A stretch of 64,000 bases of DNA from Gammaproteobacteria bacterium BRH_c0 (GCA_000961645.1 LADM01000053.1:1-64000); one strand, 5' to 3'. Positions 1 to 9,056 are shown, numbered from the stretch's first letter. The notes: a model not told the origin generated them from the sequence alone. Numbers and translations are program-made.

Positions 1-459
1 GTAGGCGCCGCGACCATCGGCGCCGTGGCACACCGAGCAGTTGTTGGCAAACAAGCGCGCGCCCATTTTCAGCGCTTCCGGGTCGGCGGCCAGGTCTTCC
101 ACCGCCATGTCGCTGTAGCGGGCAAAGAGCGGCGCGTATTTGTCTTCGGCCCGGGCCACATCGCCCTGCCACTCGCCAGCCGATGACCAGCCCAGCACAC
201 CCTTGAAATTGCCCATGCCCGGATACAGCACCAGGTAGATCACCGAGAAGATCACGGTGCCGACAAACATCTTGAACCACCAGGATGGCAGCGGATTGTC
301 GTATTCTTCAATACCGTCATAGGTGTGGCCGGTCTTGGGTGCGCCGCCCTCGGTGTCACCACTGACTTCCATTTTGCGGGTGGCAAACAGCAGCCACATT
401 ACCCCGACGATATTGATCACCACCAGAACAACGACCCACCAACTCCAGAAACTGCTCAT
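1..459 (-). CDS. ccoP: cbb3-type cytochrome c oxidase subunit III (diheme cytochrome c), 5' part only
   Basis: The gene starts at 459 on the minus strand and runs off the left edge, so only the first 153 residues are present. An N-terminal membrane segment (about residues 6-26) is followed by the PLPxWW signature of CcoP at about residues 55-61 and a second hydrophobic stretch. The first haem c site, CSVCH, lies at residues 141-145; the second site would be beyond the edge. CcoP passes electrons from the bc1 complex or soluble cytochromes to the CcoN catalytic subunit in the inner membrane. Its ATG overlaps the stop codon of ccoQ (ATGA), which implies translational coupling at the end of a ccoNOQP operon. 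Confidence 0.95.
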   Translation of the reverse strand, partial: MSSFWSWWVVVLVVINIVGVMWLLFATRKMEVSGDTEGGAPKTGHTYDGIEEYDNPLPSWWFKMFVGTVIFSVIYLVLYPGMGNFKGVLGWSSAGEWQGDVARAEDKYAPLFARYSDMAVEDLAADPEALKMGARLFANNCSVCHGADGRGAY

Positions 460-704
460 GATCTGTGCTGCTCCTTACCATTATCGTGTGAAGGATCGTG
501 TGAAGAGTCCTGTGAAGCCTGGTGTGATTCCTTCTCGCCATCACCGACAGGCCGCTCGTCATCCAGCTCTTCATCCACAAAGGGCAACTGTGCGGCCTCG
601 TCGAAATCCTTTTTCTTGTGGCTGCTGTATGCCCACCAGCAAACCCCGATAAACGCCACCATGGCGAAAATGGTCGCTATGCCCTGCAAAGTACCCTGAT
701 CCAT
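456..704 (-). CDS. ccoQ: cbb3-type cytochrome oxidase subunit IV (CcoQ/FixQ)
   Basis: The product is an 82-residue single-span membrane protein (hydrophobic residues about 8-27) with an acidic cytoplasmic tail containing a PFVDEELDDE stretch, typical of CcoQ/FixQ. It stabilises or protects the assembled cbb3 oxidase. A strong ribosome site, GGGAGG, lies 6 nt before the ATG. It sits between ccoO (12 nt upstream) and ccoP, which it overlaps by 3 nt. The His/Ser/Asp-rich end is longer than in many CcoQ proteins, which are often 50-60 residues. Confidence 0.9.
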   Translation of the reverse strand: MDQGTLQGIATIFAMVAFIGVCWWAYSSHKKKDFDEAAQLPFVDEELDDERPVGDGEKESHQASQDSSHDPSHDNGKEQHRS

Positions 705-716
705 ATCGATCCTCCC

Positions 717-1331
717 TCAGCGTTTTTGCTGGATTAACACACCCAGGTTTTGCAGATAGGCAACGATGGCATCGATTTCCCGCACATCCCCCTTGGCGAA
801 CACACTGTCAGCACCAGCAATATCCTCATCGCTGTAGGGCACACCCAGAGTGCGCAGGGTGCGCATCTTGGCGGCGGTATCCTCGCCGCTCACCACATTG
901 GTGAACAGCCAGGGGAAGGCGGGCATATTGGACTCGGGCACCACATCGCGGGGATTGTAGAGGTGCGCCATATGCCAGTCGTCACTGTAGCGACCACCCA
1001 CCCGCGCCAGATCCGGCCCGGTGCGCTTGGAACCCCACAGGAAGGGCCGCTCGTATACGCCCTCCCCGCCTACCGAGTAGTGGCCGTAGCGCTCGGTTTC
1101 AGCCCGCAGCGGCCGCACCATCTGGGTGTGACACACATGGCAGCCTTCGCGGATATAGATATCGCGGCCCTCCAGCTGCAGCGCGGTGTAGGGCTTGAGG
1201 CCATCGATTGGCTCGGTGACCGATTTGCTGAAAAACAGCGGAACGATCTGGGCCAGGCCGCCAAAGCTGATGGCCACCAGAATCAGTACGATCATCAGGC
1301 CGATATTCTTTTCGATAATGTCGTGTTTCAC
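717..1331 (-). CDS. ccoO: cbb3-type cytochrome c oxidase subunit II (monohaem cytochrome c)
   Basis: The product has 204 residues: an N-terminal membrane anchor (about 11-33), one haem c motif CHVCH at residues 64-68, and a MPAFPWLF segment supplying the likely axial methionine. This is the usual CcoO length and layout. The start is a GTG at 1331, supported by an AAGGAG ribosome site that overlaps the ccoN stop codon. The protein is the electron-entry cytochrome of the cbb3 oxidase, facing the periplasm. It is encoded 12 nt downstream of ccoN in the same operon. Confidence 0.95.
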   Translation of the reverse strand: MKHDIIEKNIGLMIVLILVAISFGGLAQIVPLFFSKSVTEPIDGLKPYTALQLEGRDIYIREGCHVCHTQMVRPLRAETERYGHYSVGGEGVYERPFLWGSKRTGPDLARVGGRYSDDWHMAHLYNPRDVVPESNMPAFPWLFTNVVSGEDTAAKMRTLRTLGVPYSDEDIAGADSVFAKGDVREIDAIVAYLQNLGVLIQQKR

Positions 1332-1343
1332 CGGCGTCTCTCC

Positions 1344-2795
1344 TTAGGCTGCTTCAGGCTGGGTGACAATGGCAGGCTCTTCTTCTGCCCTGATGGTGCG
1401 CCACACGTTGTAAGCCATCACCAGCATGCCGGCAAAGAAGATAAAGCCACCCAGCAGGCGCACCAGATAACCGGGGTAACTGGCGGCGATGGATTCGGCA
1501 AAACTGTAGGTGAGCGAGCCGTCGGTATTGAAGGCGCGCCACATCAAACCCTGGGCGATACCGTTGACCCACATCGAGGCGATATACAGCACAGTGCCGA
1601 TGGTGGACATCCAGAAATGCAGGTTGATCAGCGGCACGCTGTACATGGCCTTCTTGTGCCACAGCACCGGGACCAGGTGATAAAGCGAACCGATGGAGAT
1701 CATCGCCACCCAGCCCAGCGCACCGGAATGGACATGGCCGATGGTCCAGTCGGTGTTGTGGGACAGCGCATTTACCGTCTTGATGGCCATCATCGGGCCT
1801 TCAAAGGTGGACATGCCGTAGAACGACAGCGACACCACCAGAAAGCGCAAAGTCGGGTCAGTGCGCAGCTTTTCCCAGGCGCCCGAGAGCGTCATGATGC
1901 CGTTGATCATGCCGCCCCAGGACGGCGCCAGCAAAATCAGCGACATCACCATCCCCAGGCTCTGGGCCCAGTCCGGCAGTGCGCTGTAGTGCAGGTGGTG
2001 AGGGCCAGCCCAGATATAAATGGCGATCAGCGCCCAGAAGTGAACAATCGACAGGCGGTAGGAATACACAGGTCGCCCGGCCTGCTTGGGCACAAAGTAG
2101 TACATCATGCCGAGGAACCCGGCGGTCAGAAAAAAGCCCACCGCATTGTGGCCGTACCACCACTGCACCATGGCATCCACCGCCCCGGCATAGGCCGAGT
2201 ACGACTTGAACAGCGACACCGGCAGCGCCGCGCTGTTGACGATATGGAGCATCGCCACGGCGAGGATAAAGGCGCCAAAAAACCAGTTGGCCACGTAAAT
2301 ATGCTTTGGCTTGCGCTTCATGATGGTGCCGAAGAACACAATCGCATAGCACACCCACACCACCGCAATGGCTATATCAATGGGCCATTCCAGCTCGGCG
2401 TATTCCTTGGTGGTGGTCATCCCCAGCGGCAGGGTAATGGCGGCGGCCACAATAATCGCCTGCCAGCCCCAGAAGGTGAAAGCCACCAGCGGCCCGCCAA
2501 ACAGCCGTACCTGGCAGGTGCGCTGCACCACCCAGTAGGCCGAGGCAAACAGCGCACTGCCGCCAAAGGCGAAAATGACCGCGTTGGTATGCAGGGGGCG
2601 CAGGCGACCGAAGTGAAACCAGGGGCCAACATTGAGGTCGGGGAAGGCCAGCTGGGCAGCAATCACCACCCCCACCAGCATGCCGACGATGCCCCACACA
2701 ATGGTCATGATGGCAAACTGTTTGACGACCTTGATATTGTAGTCGGGCTTTACCTTGTGATCCGGCCCGTGACCGGTGGCAGCAATACCGCTCAT
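1344..2795 (-). CDS. ccoN: cbb3-type cytochrome c oxidase catalytic subunit I
   Basis: This 483-residue polytopic membrane protein contains the haem-copper oxidase histidines: [20 protein letters not shown] (CuB/haem region), AGPHHLHYS and [10 protein letters not shown]. It reduces O2 with high affinity and pumps protons under low oxygen. I chose the ATG at 2795 because an AGGA ribosome site lies just upstream and homologues begin close to this point. The frame stays open to a TTG at 2891, but that extension overlaps the probable promoter. It is the first gene of ccoNOQP. A class II FNR-type promoter lies about 50-95 bp upstream of the ATG. Confidence 0.96.
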   Translation of the reverse strand: MSGIAATGHGPDHKVKPDYNIKVVKQFAIMTIVWGIVGMLVGVVIAAQLAFPDLNVGPWFHFGRLRPLHTNAVIFAFGGSALFASAYWVVQRTCQVRLFGGPLVAFTFWGWQAIIVAAAITLPLGMTTTKEYAELEWPIDIAIAVVWVCYAIVFFGTIMKRKPKHIYVANWFFGAFILAVAMLHIVNSAALPVSLFKSYSAYAGAVDAMVQWWYGHNAVGFFLTAGFLGMMYYFVPKQAGRPVYSYRLSIVHFWALIAIYIWAGPHHLHYSALPDWAQSLGMVMSLILLAPSWGGMINGIMTLSGAWEKLRTDPTLRFLVVSLSFYGMSTFEGPMMAIKTVNALSHNTDWTIGHVHSGALGWVAMISIGSLYHLVPVLWHKKAMYSVPLINLHFWMSTIGTVLYIASMWVNGIAQGLMWRAFNTDGSLTYSFAESIAASYPGYLVRLLGGFIFFAGMLVMAYNVWRTIRAEEEPAIVTQPEAA

Positions 2796-2842
2796 TGAAT
2801 AATCCTGTCTCTGTCGTGCGGAAGGGGCGGAGGGATCAGTTG

Positions 2843-2891
2843 CGACAGGATTATTGATGATTGCGCGGTCAATCCCCATGACCTGAATCAA
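2843..2891 (-). promoter_or_regulatory. Probable FNR/Anr-dependent class II promoter of ccoNOQP
   Basis: On the minus strand TTGAT-TCAG-GTCAT (2891-2878) matches the FNR/Anr consensus TTGAT-N4-ATCAA at 8 of 10 positions. A -10-like AATAAT lies at 2855-2850. The centre of the FNR site is 32 bp from the centre of the -10 hexamer, the geometry of a site at -41.5. The start would be near 2843, leaving a leader of about 48 nt with the ribosome site before the ATG at 2795. FNR/Anr control of cbb3 operons is well established; the site itself is my reading. Confidence 0.5.
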
Positions 2892-2930
2892 CTAGAGGGG
2901 AATCACAGGGTTGTGCAGTGCAAAAAATGG

Positions 2931-3002
2931 CGGGAGATGGGGTGCGGGAGATGGGGTGCGGGAGATGGGAGACGGAAAACCTCGCCCCGTCTCCCCTCTC
3001 CC
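2931..3002. repeat. 14-bp tandem repeat plus 16-bp hairpin between ccoN and argG
   Basis: The unit CGGGAGATGGGGTG is repeated nearly three times with 14-bp periodicity from 2931. The last copy merges into an inverted repeat: GGGAGATGGGAGACGG (2960-2975) pairs with CCGTCTCCCCTCTCCC (2987-3002), one mismatch, 11-nt loop. It lies between the 3' end of argG and the ccoN promoter. No T-tract follows, so it is not a classical terminator. A related GGGAGATGGGAGA occurs after modC (about 47,959). Confidence 0.7.
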
Positions 3003-3025
3003 CTCTCCCATTCAGACATCTCCCC

Positions 3026-4243
3026 CTACAACAGCGTACGCTTCTTGTTGGCGGCAATGCGCATGCGCAGGGCATTGAGCTTGATAAAGCCCTCGGCATC
3101 CTTCTGGTTGTAGGCGCCGGCATCGTCGTCAAAGGTAGCGATTTTCTCGTCAAACAGGCTGTCGCTGGACTTGCGCCCGGCAACAATCACGTTGCCCTTG
3201 TACAGTTTCAGGCGCACCGTGCCGTTCACATACTGCTGGGATTCGTCGATCATGGTTTGCAGCAGCTTGCGCTCCGGCGACCACCAGTAGCCGTTGTAAA
3301 TCAGCTCGGCGTACCTGGGCATCAGGCCGTCCTTCAAGTGCGCCACTTCGCGGTCGAGAGTGATGGACTCGATGGCGCGGTGGGCGCGCATCATCACCGT
3401 GCCCGCCGGGGTTTCGTAGCAACCGCGGGATTTCATGCCCACATAGCGGTTTTCAACGATATCCAGGCGGCCAATACCGTTGGCGCCCGCCACCTTGTTG
3501 AGGTGCTCGATCACCGTCGCCGGGCTCATGGCCACGCCATCAATGGCAACGATATCGCCGCGCTGGTATTCCAGCTCCACATAGGTGGCCTTGTCGGGGG
3601 CGGCCTCAGGCGACACGGTCCAGCGCCACATCTCTTCCTCGGCCTCGCTCCACGGATCTTCGAGGTTGCCGCCCTCGTAGGAGATATGCAGCAGGTTGGC
3701 GTCCATGGAAAACGGCGATTTTTTGCCGCGCTTCATTTCCACCGGGATATTGTGGGTTTCGCAGTAGGCCATCAGCTTGTCGCGGGACAGCAGATCCCAC
3801 TCCCGCCAGGGGGCAATCACCTTGATCCCCGGCTTCAGCGCATAGGCGCCCAGCTCAAAGCGCACCTGGTCGTTACCCTTGCCGGTGGCGCCGTGGGAAA
3901 TGGTATCGGCGCCGGTTTCATTGGCGATCTCGATCAGGCGCTTGGCAATCAGCGGGCGGGCAATGGAGGTACCGAGCAGGTACTCGCCCTCGTAGATGGT
4001 ATTGGCGCGGAACATGGGGAAGACGAAATCGCGGGCAAATTCCTCGCGCAGGTCGTCGATATAGATTTCCTTCACACCCATGGCCTGGGCCTTGGCGCGG
4101 GCCGGCTCCACCTCCTCGCCCTGGCCAATATCGGCGGTAAAAGTCACCACCTCGCACTCATAATTCTCCTGCAACCAGCGCACGATCACAGAGGTATCAA
4201 GACCGCCTGAATAGGCAAGAACGACTTTTTTGATAGCAGACAC
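3026..4243 (-). CDS. argG: Argininosuccinate synthase
   Basis: The protein joins citrulline and aspartate with ATP to give argininosuccinate, the penultimate step of arginine synthesis. It has 405 residues, the normal length of the family. The PP-loop SGGLDTS lies at residues 12-18 and the citrulline/aspartate-binding segments ([24 protein letters not shown]) are intact. The start is a GTG at 4243 with AGGAG 8 nt upstream. The frame remains open upstream to 4465, but those 74 residues are proline/arginine-rich and do not resemble the family. The gene is transcribed towards ccoNOQP. Confidence 0.96.
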   Translation of the reverse strand: MSAIKKVVLAYSGGLDTSVIVRWLQENYECEVVTFTADIGQGEEVEPARAKAQAMGVKEIYIDDLREEFARDFVFPMFRANTIYEGEYLLGTSIARPLIAKRLIEIANETGADTISHGATGKGNDQVRFELGAYALKPGIKVIAPWREWDLLSRDKLMAYCETHNIPVEMKRGKKSPFSMDANLLHISYEGGNLEDPWSEAEEEMWRWTVSPEAAPDKATYVELEYQRGDIVAIDGVAMSPATVIEHLNKVAGANGIGRLDIVENRYVGMKSRGCYETPAGTVMMRAHRAIESITLDREVAHLKDGLMPRYAELIYNGYWWSPERKLLQTMIDESQQYVNGTVRLKLYKGNVIVAGRKSSDSLFDEKIATFDDDAGAYNQKDAEGFIKLNALRMRIAANKKRTLL

Positions 4244-4329
4244 GGGGGAAACTCCTGGCTGGGGTGTGAATGGGGGTTTGGGCGGGCATTTTAATGGTTT
4301 AGGGGGGGGATGGACAGGGTTTGAGCCTT

Positions 4330-4463
4330 GAAGTCTGACGCTGGACGTCTGACGCTGGGCGCTAAAGCAGCTACCTATCGTTTCCACGCTCTGCCGCTCT
4401 CGTTCCCATTCCGCTTCGGAATCTTTCGTTCCCATGCTCCGCGTGGGAATGCCCGTCCTCCCC
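4330..4463. repeat. Intergenic repeats upstream of argG
   Basis: The 393-bp gap 4244-4636 has no credible gene. It contains GTCTGACGCTGG twice, 14 bp apart (4333-4344 and 4347-4358). It also has a short hairpin ATTCCG/CGGAAT (4408-4422) and a hairpin TTCCCATGC/GCGTGGGAA (4429-4449, one G-T pair). The latter belongs to the CGTTCCCA-type intergenic palindromes common in gammaproteobacteria. The GTCTGACG motif recurs next to dapE and rsmJ. Confidence 0.6.
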
Positions 4464-4636
4464 AACAGGGCAAGAGAGCGAGAAACTGACCATCAAGAGC
4501 AACCCCGGCCCTGCTCCAGGGACTCCTCTTGCTCGAACCCATGCAAAAACTACGCTGCATACATCAAATGCATGACCGGGACTACGAGGATGGCAAAACA
4601 GGGCTTTAAAGCTCTAGACACAGAACTTTGTCACCC

Positions 4637-6961
4637 TCATTTTTTCTTGGTCGAACTTCCAGTAGTTTTTTTGGATGAAGGCTGTCTTCTCCCGCTCGAT
4701 TTGACAATTTTCGTCCCATCACTAGTCGCTTCGTAGAGCCTTGTCACGGAGCTTTCAAATTGGAGAGAGGTTTTTCTTTGCTTGGTCAACCTTTTGACAA
4801 CCTTCTTAATTGCAGGAGATTGATAATCCCTTCGTTTGGATTCGTGGTTTATTGAAAGTTGAACCACCAACGGCAGATTATCTCCACATAATTCTAACAA
4901 GCTATCAAACAGAGAAGGATGCCCAAGTGAAAAGCGAAGTGAATCCAAAAAAAATAATGAATAAGCGCTGGAATTTGTCTTGTTTGGATCTGTACTAATT
5001 TCTTCGAGCGCACTAACAACTGCTCTCTCAAAAAACTTGAAGTTATAGTGCCTTAAAATAATGGAATTGAATATTGCGAAGAGATGTATCGGCGGGAACA
5101 CACCCAGAAAAGATTTATTTTTTTCATCTGCGACTTCGCTATAGTACTGTCCCGCATCGGAAATGACATTGTAGATTCCACTTTCGATTACCGCATAAGG
5201 AGTTTGATAAGCCGCCAGAAGGAAATTCCCCATATTGATCAACTTCGAAAATCTGTGCCCTTCATGATTAATGGGTAGCGAAATAATTTCCTCAAGCAAT
5301 TCTGGACAATCTCTACGTAGACCGACATAAAAAAAGTACGCGCTTGTCCAGTAGGGATGAAAAATTGATGAATCAATATTTACTTTCTGCCTTGAAAGCA
5401 AGTTTTTTGCATAGAAGAATTCTGCAAAAGATCTATGCTTGAAAGAGAATGCCCCATTCTTATTACTCTCAATAAAAATTCCTGACCTCTTAAGCATATT
5501 GTCAAATAGCTCATCGGAGTGCAGATGCAGATTTCGCTCGGAAAGATAATCTCTAAAGAACGACTTCGCCTCCTCTGGTGAAAGACTGGGAAGCTCATTC
5601 TCAAGCATATATTCAGCAATTTTGCATGATATTGCGTCGAGCGCTTCATATTCCTTCTGAGTCATCAATCCTTTCTGAATATCCCATCGCCCAAGGGAAA
5701 TTTCACAGTATTTAGCATAAAGTTCAGTGAGATTCATCGGAAGCTCCTCTACTCCCTCAGAGATTAATTTGGCCAAGATTATTGCGGCAATGGGAGTCTT
5801 CGGGAGAATCTTAAATAACTCTGAATCTTTTAAATCTTCAAGCAATCGATTTTTAAGGTCAAGCCCAGAGCAGAGTTTTTCCAAAAACCTGATCATACTC
5901 TTGAGGTTTAAGGGTTTAATCTCATACCTATTCTTACGAAACTTGTCATTCGCCCCTAACAGATCGCTTGTAATTTCACGACTAGCAATCATCAGCTTCA
6001 CGTCTTCTTTGACTGAAAGCTCTTCTATTAGGCAATGAATTTTATTTGTCGTTTCGTCATTTTCATCTTTCGATTCGTCAACGCCATCAATGAGAATTAA
6101 AAACTTCCTATCTTTAGATATTGGGAGCTTATATTGGCTGATGTATTTATCAATGAGAGTAGATAGCGAGTAATCTTCGTGCACCATTTCGCTACATGGA
6201 ATGTAGATTGGCAATAATTTTTCTTCCTTGTAAATCTCAAGATCAGAATAGTGCTTGCATATTTGATTTAGCAGGGTTGTTTTACCACCCCCCATTTGTG
6301 ATTCTATAGAAACAAAATTGGACTTGCTTATTTGATCAAAGATATCAATGTAGATTTTTCTTCCACTAAAATCATCTTCAACCTTCTCAATTTCAGGCTG
6401 CATAAATTCGCGTAAGACACCTTCTTGGATAAGGCTGTGCTTTCTTTCTCGCTCAACGCAGGAAATTCTTACATGCTCAAGCACTTGCATGTCAGCCAAA
6501 TCTACTTCAACACCATAATCTGGGACATACTTGACTGTCAGATCGTAAAGCCTATTGATATCGAGAAACTTTACTTTCTGAGACTTATACCTTTCGTAAA
6601 TTTTATCTTTTGCGTTTGTCGAAATAGATCCATTTGCAACAATCCATACCTCTGATAGATATATTTCCTTTTTTCCGGACGGGGATATTCTCTTTACAGT
6701 GCATTCTTCAATCTGTTGATTTATCGAACTCAGGTCCTGTGTGATTTTTCCGAGCTTGGCAACCACTCCAATATACTCTGTGTCACCAATTTCCTCTGCA
6801 ACTTTAGTAAGTATGAAATCTGCCCCCATTTCACTGTTGCCGTGAGTGTAACTTACGCTTGTTATGGTTGGAATCTTGGTAAAAATCACCTGAAGCAACG
6901 GATGAAGTTCTTTGACTTCATGTTTAATATTCAGAATTCTATTTTTCAACGATTCGGTCAT
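4637..6961 (-). CDS. NACHT-type STAND NTPase with N-terminal restriction-endonuclease-like domain
   Basis: The 774-residue protein has three parts. Residues 1-145 resemble the Mrr/PD-(D/E)XK-like domain fused to many STAND ATPases: GADF with Asp48, then a strand ending in VAK with Lys69, then a helix NQQIEE and the strand YLSEVWIVANG. Residues 205-520 are a NACHT module: Walker A SQMGGGKTT (221-229, first Gly replaced by Ser), Walker B FLILIDGVDES (287-297), a sensor-like MIASRE, and a winged-helix end FKHRSFAEFF. The rest is helical, with a Lys/Ser-rich tail. The second ATG (6961) has GAGG at 7 nt; the first ATG (6967) leaves 1 nt. The gene is clearly AT-richer than its neighbours, suggesting transfer. 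Proteins of this build act in anti-phage abortive immunity; that role is inferred here. Confidence 0.8.
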   Translation of the reverse strand: MTESLKNRILNIKHEVKELHPLLQVIFTKIPTITSVSYTHGNSEMGADFILTKVAEEIGDTEYIGVVAKLGKITQDLSSINQQIEECTVKRISPSGKKEIYLSEVWIVANGSISTNAKDKIYERYKSQKVKFLDINRLYDLTVKYVPDYGVEVDLADMQVLEHVRISCVERERKHSLIQEGVLREFMQPEIEKVEDDFSGRKIYIDIFDQISKSNFVSIESQMGGGKTTLLNQICKHYSDLEIYKEEKLLPIYIPCSEMVHEDYSLSTLIDKYISQYKLPISKDRKFLILIDGVDESKDENDETTNKIHCLIEELSVKEDVKLMIASREITSDLLGANDKFRKNRYEIKPLNLKSMIRFLEKLCSGLDLKNRLLEDLKDSELFKILPKTPIAAIILAKLISEGVEELPMNLTELYAKYCEISLGRWDIQKGLMTQKEYEALDAISCKIAEYMLENELPSLSPEEAKSFFRDYLSERNLHLHSDELFDNMLKRSGIFIESNKNGAFSFKHRSFAEFFYAKNLLSRQKVNIDSSIFHPYWTSAYFFYVGLRRDCPELLEEIISLPINHEGHRFSKLINMGNFLLAAYQTPYAVIESGIYNVISDAGQYYSEVADEKNKSFLGVFPPIHLFAIFNSIILRHYNFKFFERAVVSALEEISTDPNKTNSSAYSLFFLDSLRFSLGHPSLFDSLLELCGDNLPLVVQLSINHESKRRDYQSPAIKKVVKRLTKQRKTSLQFESSVTRLYEATSDGTKIVKSSGRRQPSSKKTTGSSTKKK

Positions 6962-7210
6962 TGTCATTCCTCGGTTAGAGATGAGCTTCTTTTCTTCGTG
7001 CTTTCATCTTTAAAAAAATGCATTTTTCCCTAGATCTTTTGTGGGCAAATCCGATGACAATTTTCACACTCTTACTGCTCGCTGCCAGAAACCTTATAAC
7101 AACATGAAGGCGAGACTATAAGGGATAACGCTCCATCGCCAGGCTTCTATCGAGCATCTACGTCAATCGAAAACAGTTATACAATACGCATACCGACCAA
7201 CGGCCTTGAT

Positions 7211-8164
7211 TCAAAGCCTATTCTCCTCAACCCTCCTTCCCAACCAGATATCATATTTTTTATGGCCATCAGGATCGATTTTTTCCGTAGCTGCGGTTAC
7301 GGAGCGGGCAACCTCTTCGATGGCGTTGGCGATAAGCGTGACCTGCTTTTCAGGGATCAGCTGGCGCGCCACATAACGGCGAAGCGCGGCGCCGCGTTTG
7401 GGGTTGATCACCAGCACGTCGCTTTGCTGGTTGCTTTTTCCTGAGCCTTCCCCTGTACGGGTCACATACCAGCCAGGCAGCGCCACTACCGGCGTTACCG
7501 GATAATGCTCGCCCAAGCGTTTAAGCAAAAATTGCTGCATGGCCTGGGCGTGGCGTTTGGCCTGCTGGATGGCAGACCTGTTGGTGGCATGGGGGTACTG
7601 CAGCTTATCTCCGATAACGGTTACTTTGGCCTCCCTGCCGCCATCGGCTTTGCCCGGTTTGCGCACGGCTTTGGTCTCCACCACAAACACGCCGCCGGTG
7701 GCGATAACGATATGGTCGATATTGCCGTAGGTGTAGGGGATATCGTGGTAAACCCATGCGCCCTGGCGCATCAGGAAGTTCAGCTCCTGCCCGGTGTAGA
7801 CCTCGCCGTCCATACCCAGCTTTAAGCGCATCAACTTTTTTATCTGCCCTGTGAGAATGGCGCCACCACAGGCGAGCATAACGGCCATTGAAACTGCCAG
7901 TGCCACAGGATTGAATTGATTGGGAAGATTGAGCAGATAGCCAAAGAAAATCGGGATAAACCCAACGACACAAGTAGTTGAAAGCAGAGTGGCATATTGG
8001 TCGCCAACCTGCTGACCAAGGCTGTAGCCGGGTGAGCGCAGGAGTTTTTCTGTAAAGGGTGTGTAGCGGTTGGCCCTGCGGGCGAAATAGATGTAACCGA
8101 ACAGCGCCAGAACGGCGATGATGGAGCCTGATACAGCCAGCAACACCATTCCAATTCCATTCAT
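7211..8164 (-). CDS. Membrane-anchored NERD (nuclease-related) domain protein
   Basis: The 317-residue protein has hydrophobic segments at about 5-27, 60-80 and 88-106, followed by a NERD domain from about residue 115. The conserved positions are visible: GMDGE (117-121), Asp150 in NIDH, and E163-T-K165 as the E-x-K of the nuclease-like core, then a helix rich in Gln/Ala. NERD is a PD-(D/E)XK-related fold thought to act on DNA; family members are poorly characterised. A 250-bp gap separates it from the NACHT gene on the same strand, so the two may form a defence island. Base composition is closer to the chromosome than that of the NACHT gene. Confidence 0.75.
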   Translation of the reverse strand: MNGIGMVLLAVSGSIIAVLALFGYIYFARRANRYTPFTEKLLRSPGYSLGQQVGDQYATLLSTTCVVGFIPIFFGYLLNLPNQFNPVALAVSMAVMLACGGAILTGQIKKLMRLKLGMDGEVYTGQELNFLMRQGAWVYHDIPYTYGNIDHIVIATGGVFVVETKAVRKPGKADGGREAKVTVIGDKLQYPHATNRSAIQQAKRHAQAMQQFLLKRLGEHYPVTPVVALPGWYVTRTGEGSGKSNQQSDVLVINPKRGAALRRYVARQLIPEKQVTLIANAIEEVARSVTAATEKIDPDGHKKYDIWLGRRVEENRL

Positions 8165-8370
8165 CGCCTAACTCTCCTGTATGGCTTTATTTCCTGCGGT
8201 AACGCTATGGTTGCGAGACTGCCGGTTCAACATTGACGGGCTGGGGAGGGTTGAGTAAATCCGAATTCCGATGGCTCGGCAAGAGCCAGGGGGTAGAAAG
8301 TATCCATTTGTGGGCAGAGAGCTGGAAAACCAGGCCAGCCCGAGGCCATATTGGCTCGACAGGTACGGTC

Positions 8371-8406
8371 TGCGAGGGGGTCATGTGCGAGGGGGTCAGA
8401 CTCGAT
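8371..8406. repeat. Left 17-bp direct repeat framing the toxin-antitoxin pair
   Basis: AGGGGGTCAGACTCGAT at 8390-8406 is repeated exactly at 9069-9085; 20 of 21 bases match when extended. A partial copy, TGCGAGGGGGTCA, stands at 8371-8383 and again at 8386-8398. The 414-bp gap 8165-8578 holds this repeat and a small GGCTC/GAGCC hairpin (8274-8288), and no gene that I can support. Confidence 0.65.
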
Positions 8407-8578
8407 TTGCGTTGGTAGGTCGAGTTTCGCCTGGAGCACCTACTGTTTGTAACCTGACTACTGTTGAGCTGAAGTCCGGCCTATAGCAGCTCTATAAGTA
8501 AAGAAAGCATTTTCTGGCACCCAGAGCCTGTGATACATTGAATGCAGTGAATACAAGTATCTGATCGGAGACTCACCC

Positions 8579-8806
8579 ATGGCAACCTCGATTCGCCTTA
8601 CCCCCGACATAGAGCAACGCCTCGACCACCTCGCCACCCAGACCGGGCGCACCAAGGCTTACTACCTGCGGGAAATTATCGAGCAGGGGCTTGAAGACCT
8701 GGAGGACTACTACCTTGCCGCCGACGTGCTGGAACGTGTACGCAAGGGTCAGGAACAGGTTCATTCCGCAGCCGACCTGAGAAAAGACCTTGGCCTGGAC
8801 GATTGA
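8579..8806 (+). CDS. RHH (RelB/CopG-like) antitoxin
   Basis: The 75-residue protein starts MATSIRLTP, a classic ribbon-helix-helix strand, followed by two helices (DIEQRLDHLATQTGRTKAYY and LREIIEQGLEDLED). The acidic C-terminal half would wrap the toxin. It should bind its own promoter and neutralise the RelE-like product of the next gene. GGAG lies 8 nt before the ATG. The stop codon lies 17 nt inside the toxin gene, the typical arrangement for a coupled type II system. The pair is framed by direct repeats. Confidence 0.88.
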   Translation: MATSIRLTPDIEQRLDHLATQTGRTKAYYLREIIEQGLEDLEDYYLAADVLERVRKGQEQVHSAADLRKDLGLDD

Positions 8807-9056
8807 TTACGCCGAGACGGCAAAAAAAGAACTGCGCAAACTGGACAAGCAGACAGCGCGGCGCATTGTCGACTTTATGGACGAGCGTATCGCCGGGCTG
8901 GAAAACCCGCGCAGTACAGGCAAGGCATTGACTGGCCCGCTGGGAGGACTTTGGCGTTACGGCGTAGGAGATTGCCGGGTGATTTGCGACATTCAGGATG
9001 GCGCATTGCGTGTTCTGGTGGTTCGAGTTGGCAATCGGCGCGACGTTTACCGATAG
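8790..9056 (+). CDS. RelE/ParE-family toxin
   Basis: The 88-residue product begins (M)AWTIDYAETAKKELRKLDK, the standard opening of RelE-type mRNA interferases. It keeps the basic strand-loop segments typical of the fold (LGGLWRYGVGDCRVIC and the ending VGNRRDVYR). No ATG is available near the family start, so translation probably begins at TTG 8790 inside the antitoxin gene, coupling and limiting toxin synthesis. RelE toxins cleave mRNA in the ribosomal A site, while ParE relatives act on gyrase. Here the C-terminal Arg/Tyr pattern favours RelE. Confidence 0.87.
   Translation: MAWTIDYAETAKKELRKLDKQTARRIVDFMDERIAGLENPRSTGKALTGPLGGLWRYGVGDCRVICDIQDGALRVLVVRVGNRRDVYR

Noticed and set aside
750-2798. 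A 682-codon open frame on the plus strand opposite ccoO and ccoN
   Set aside because: It is antisense to clear cbb3 genes, its product is a low-complexity Gly/His/Gln-rich chain, and it has no ribosome site. It is a by-product of GC-rich coding on the other strand.
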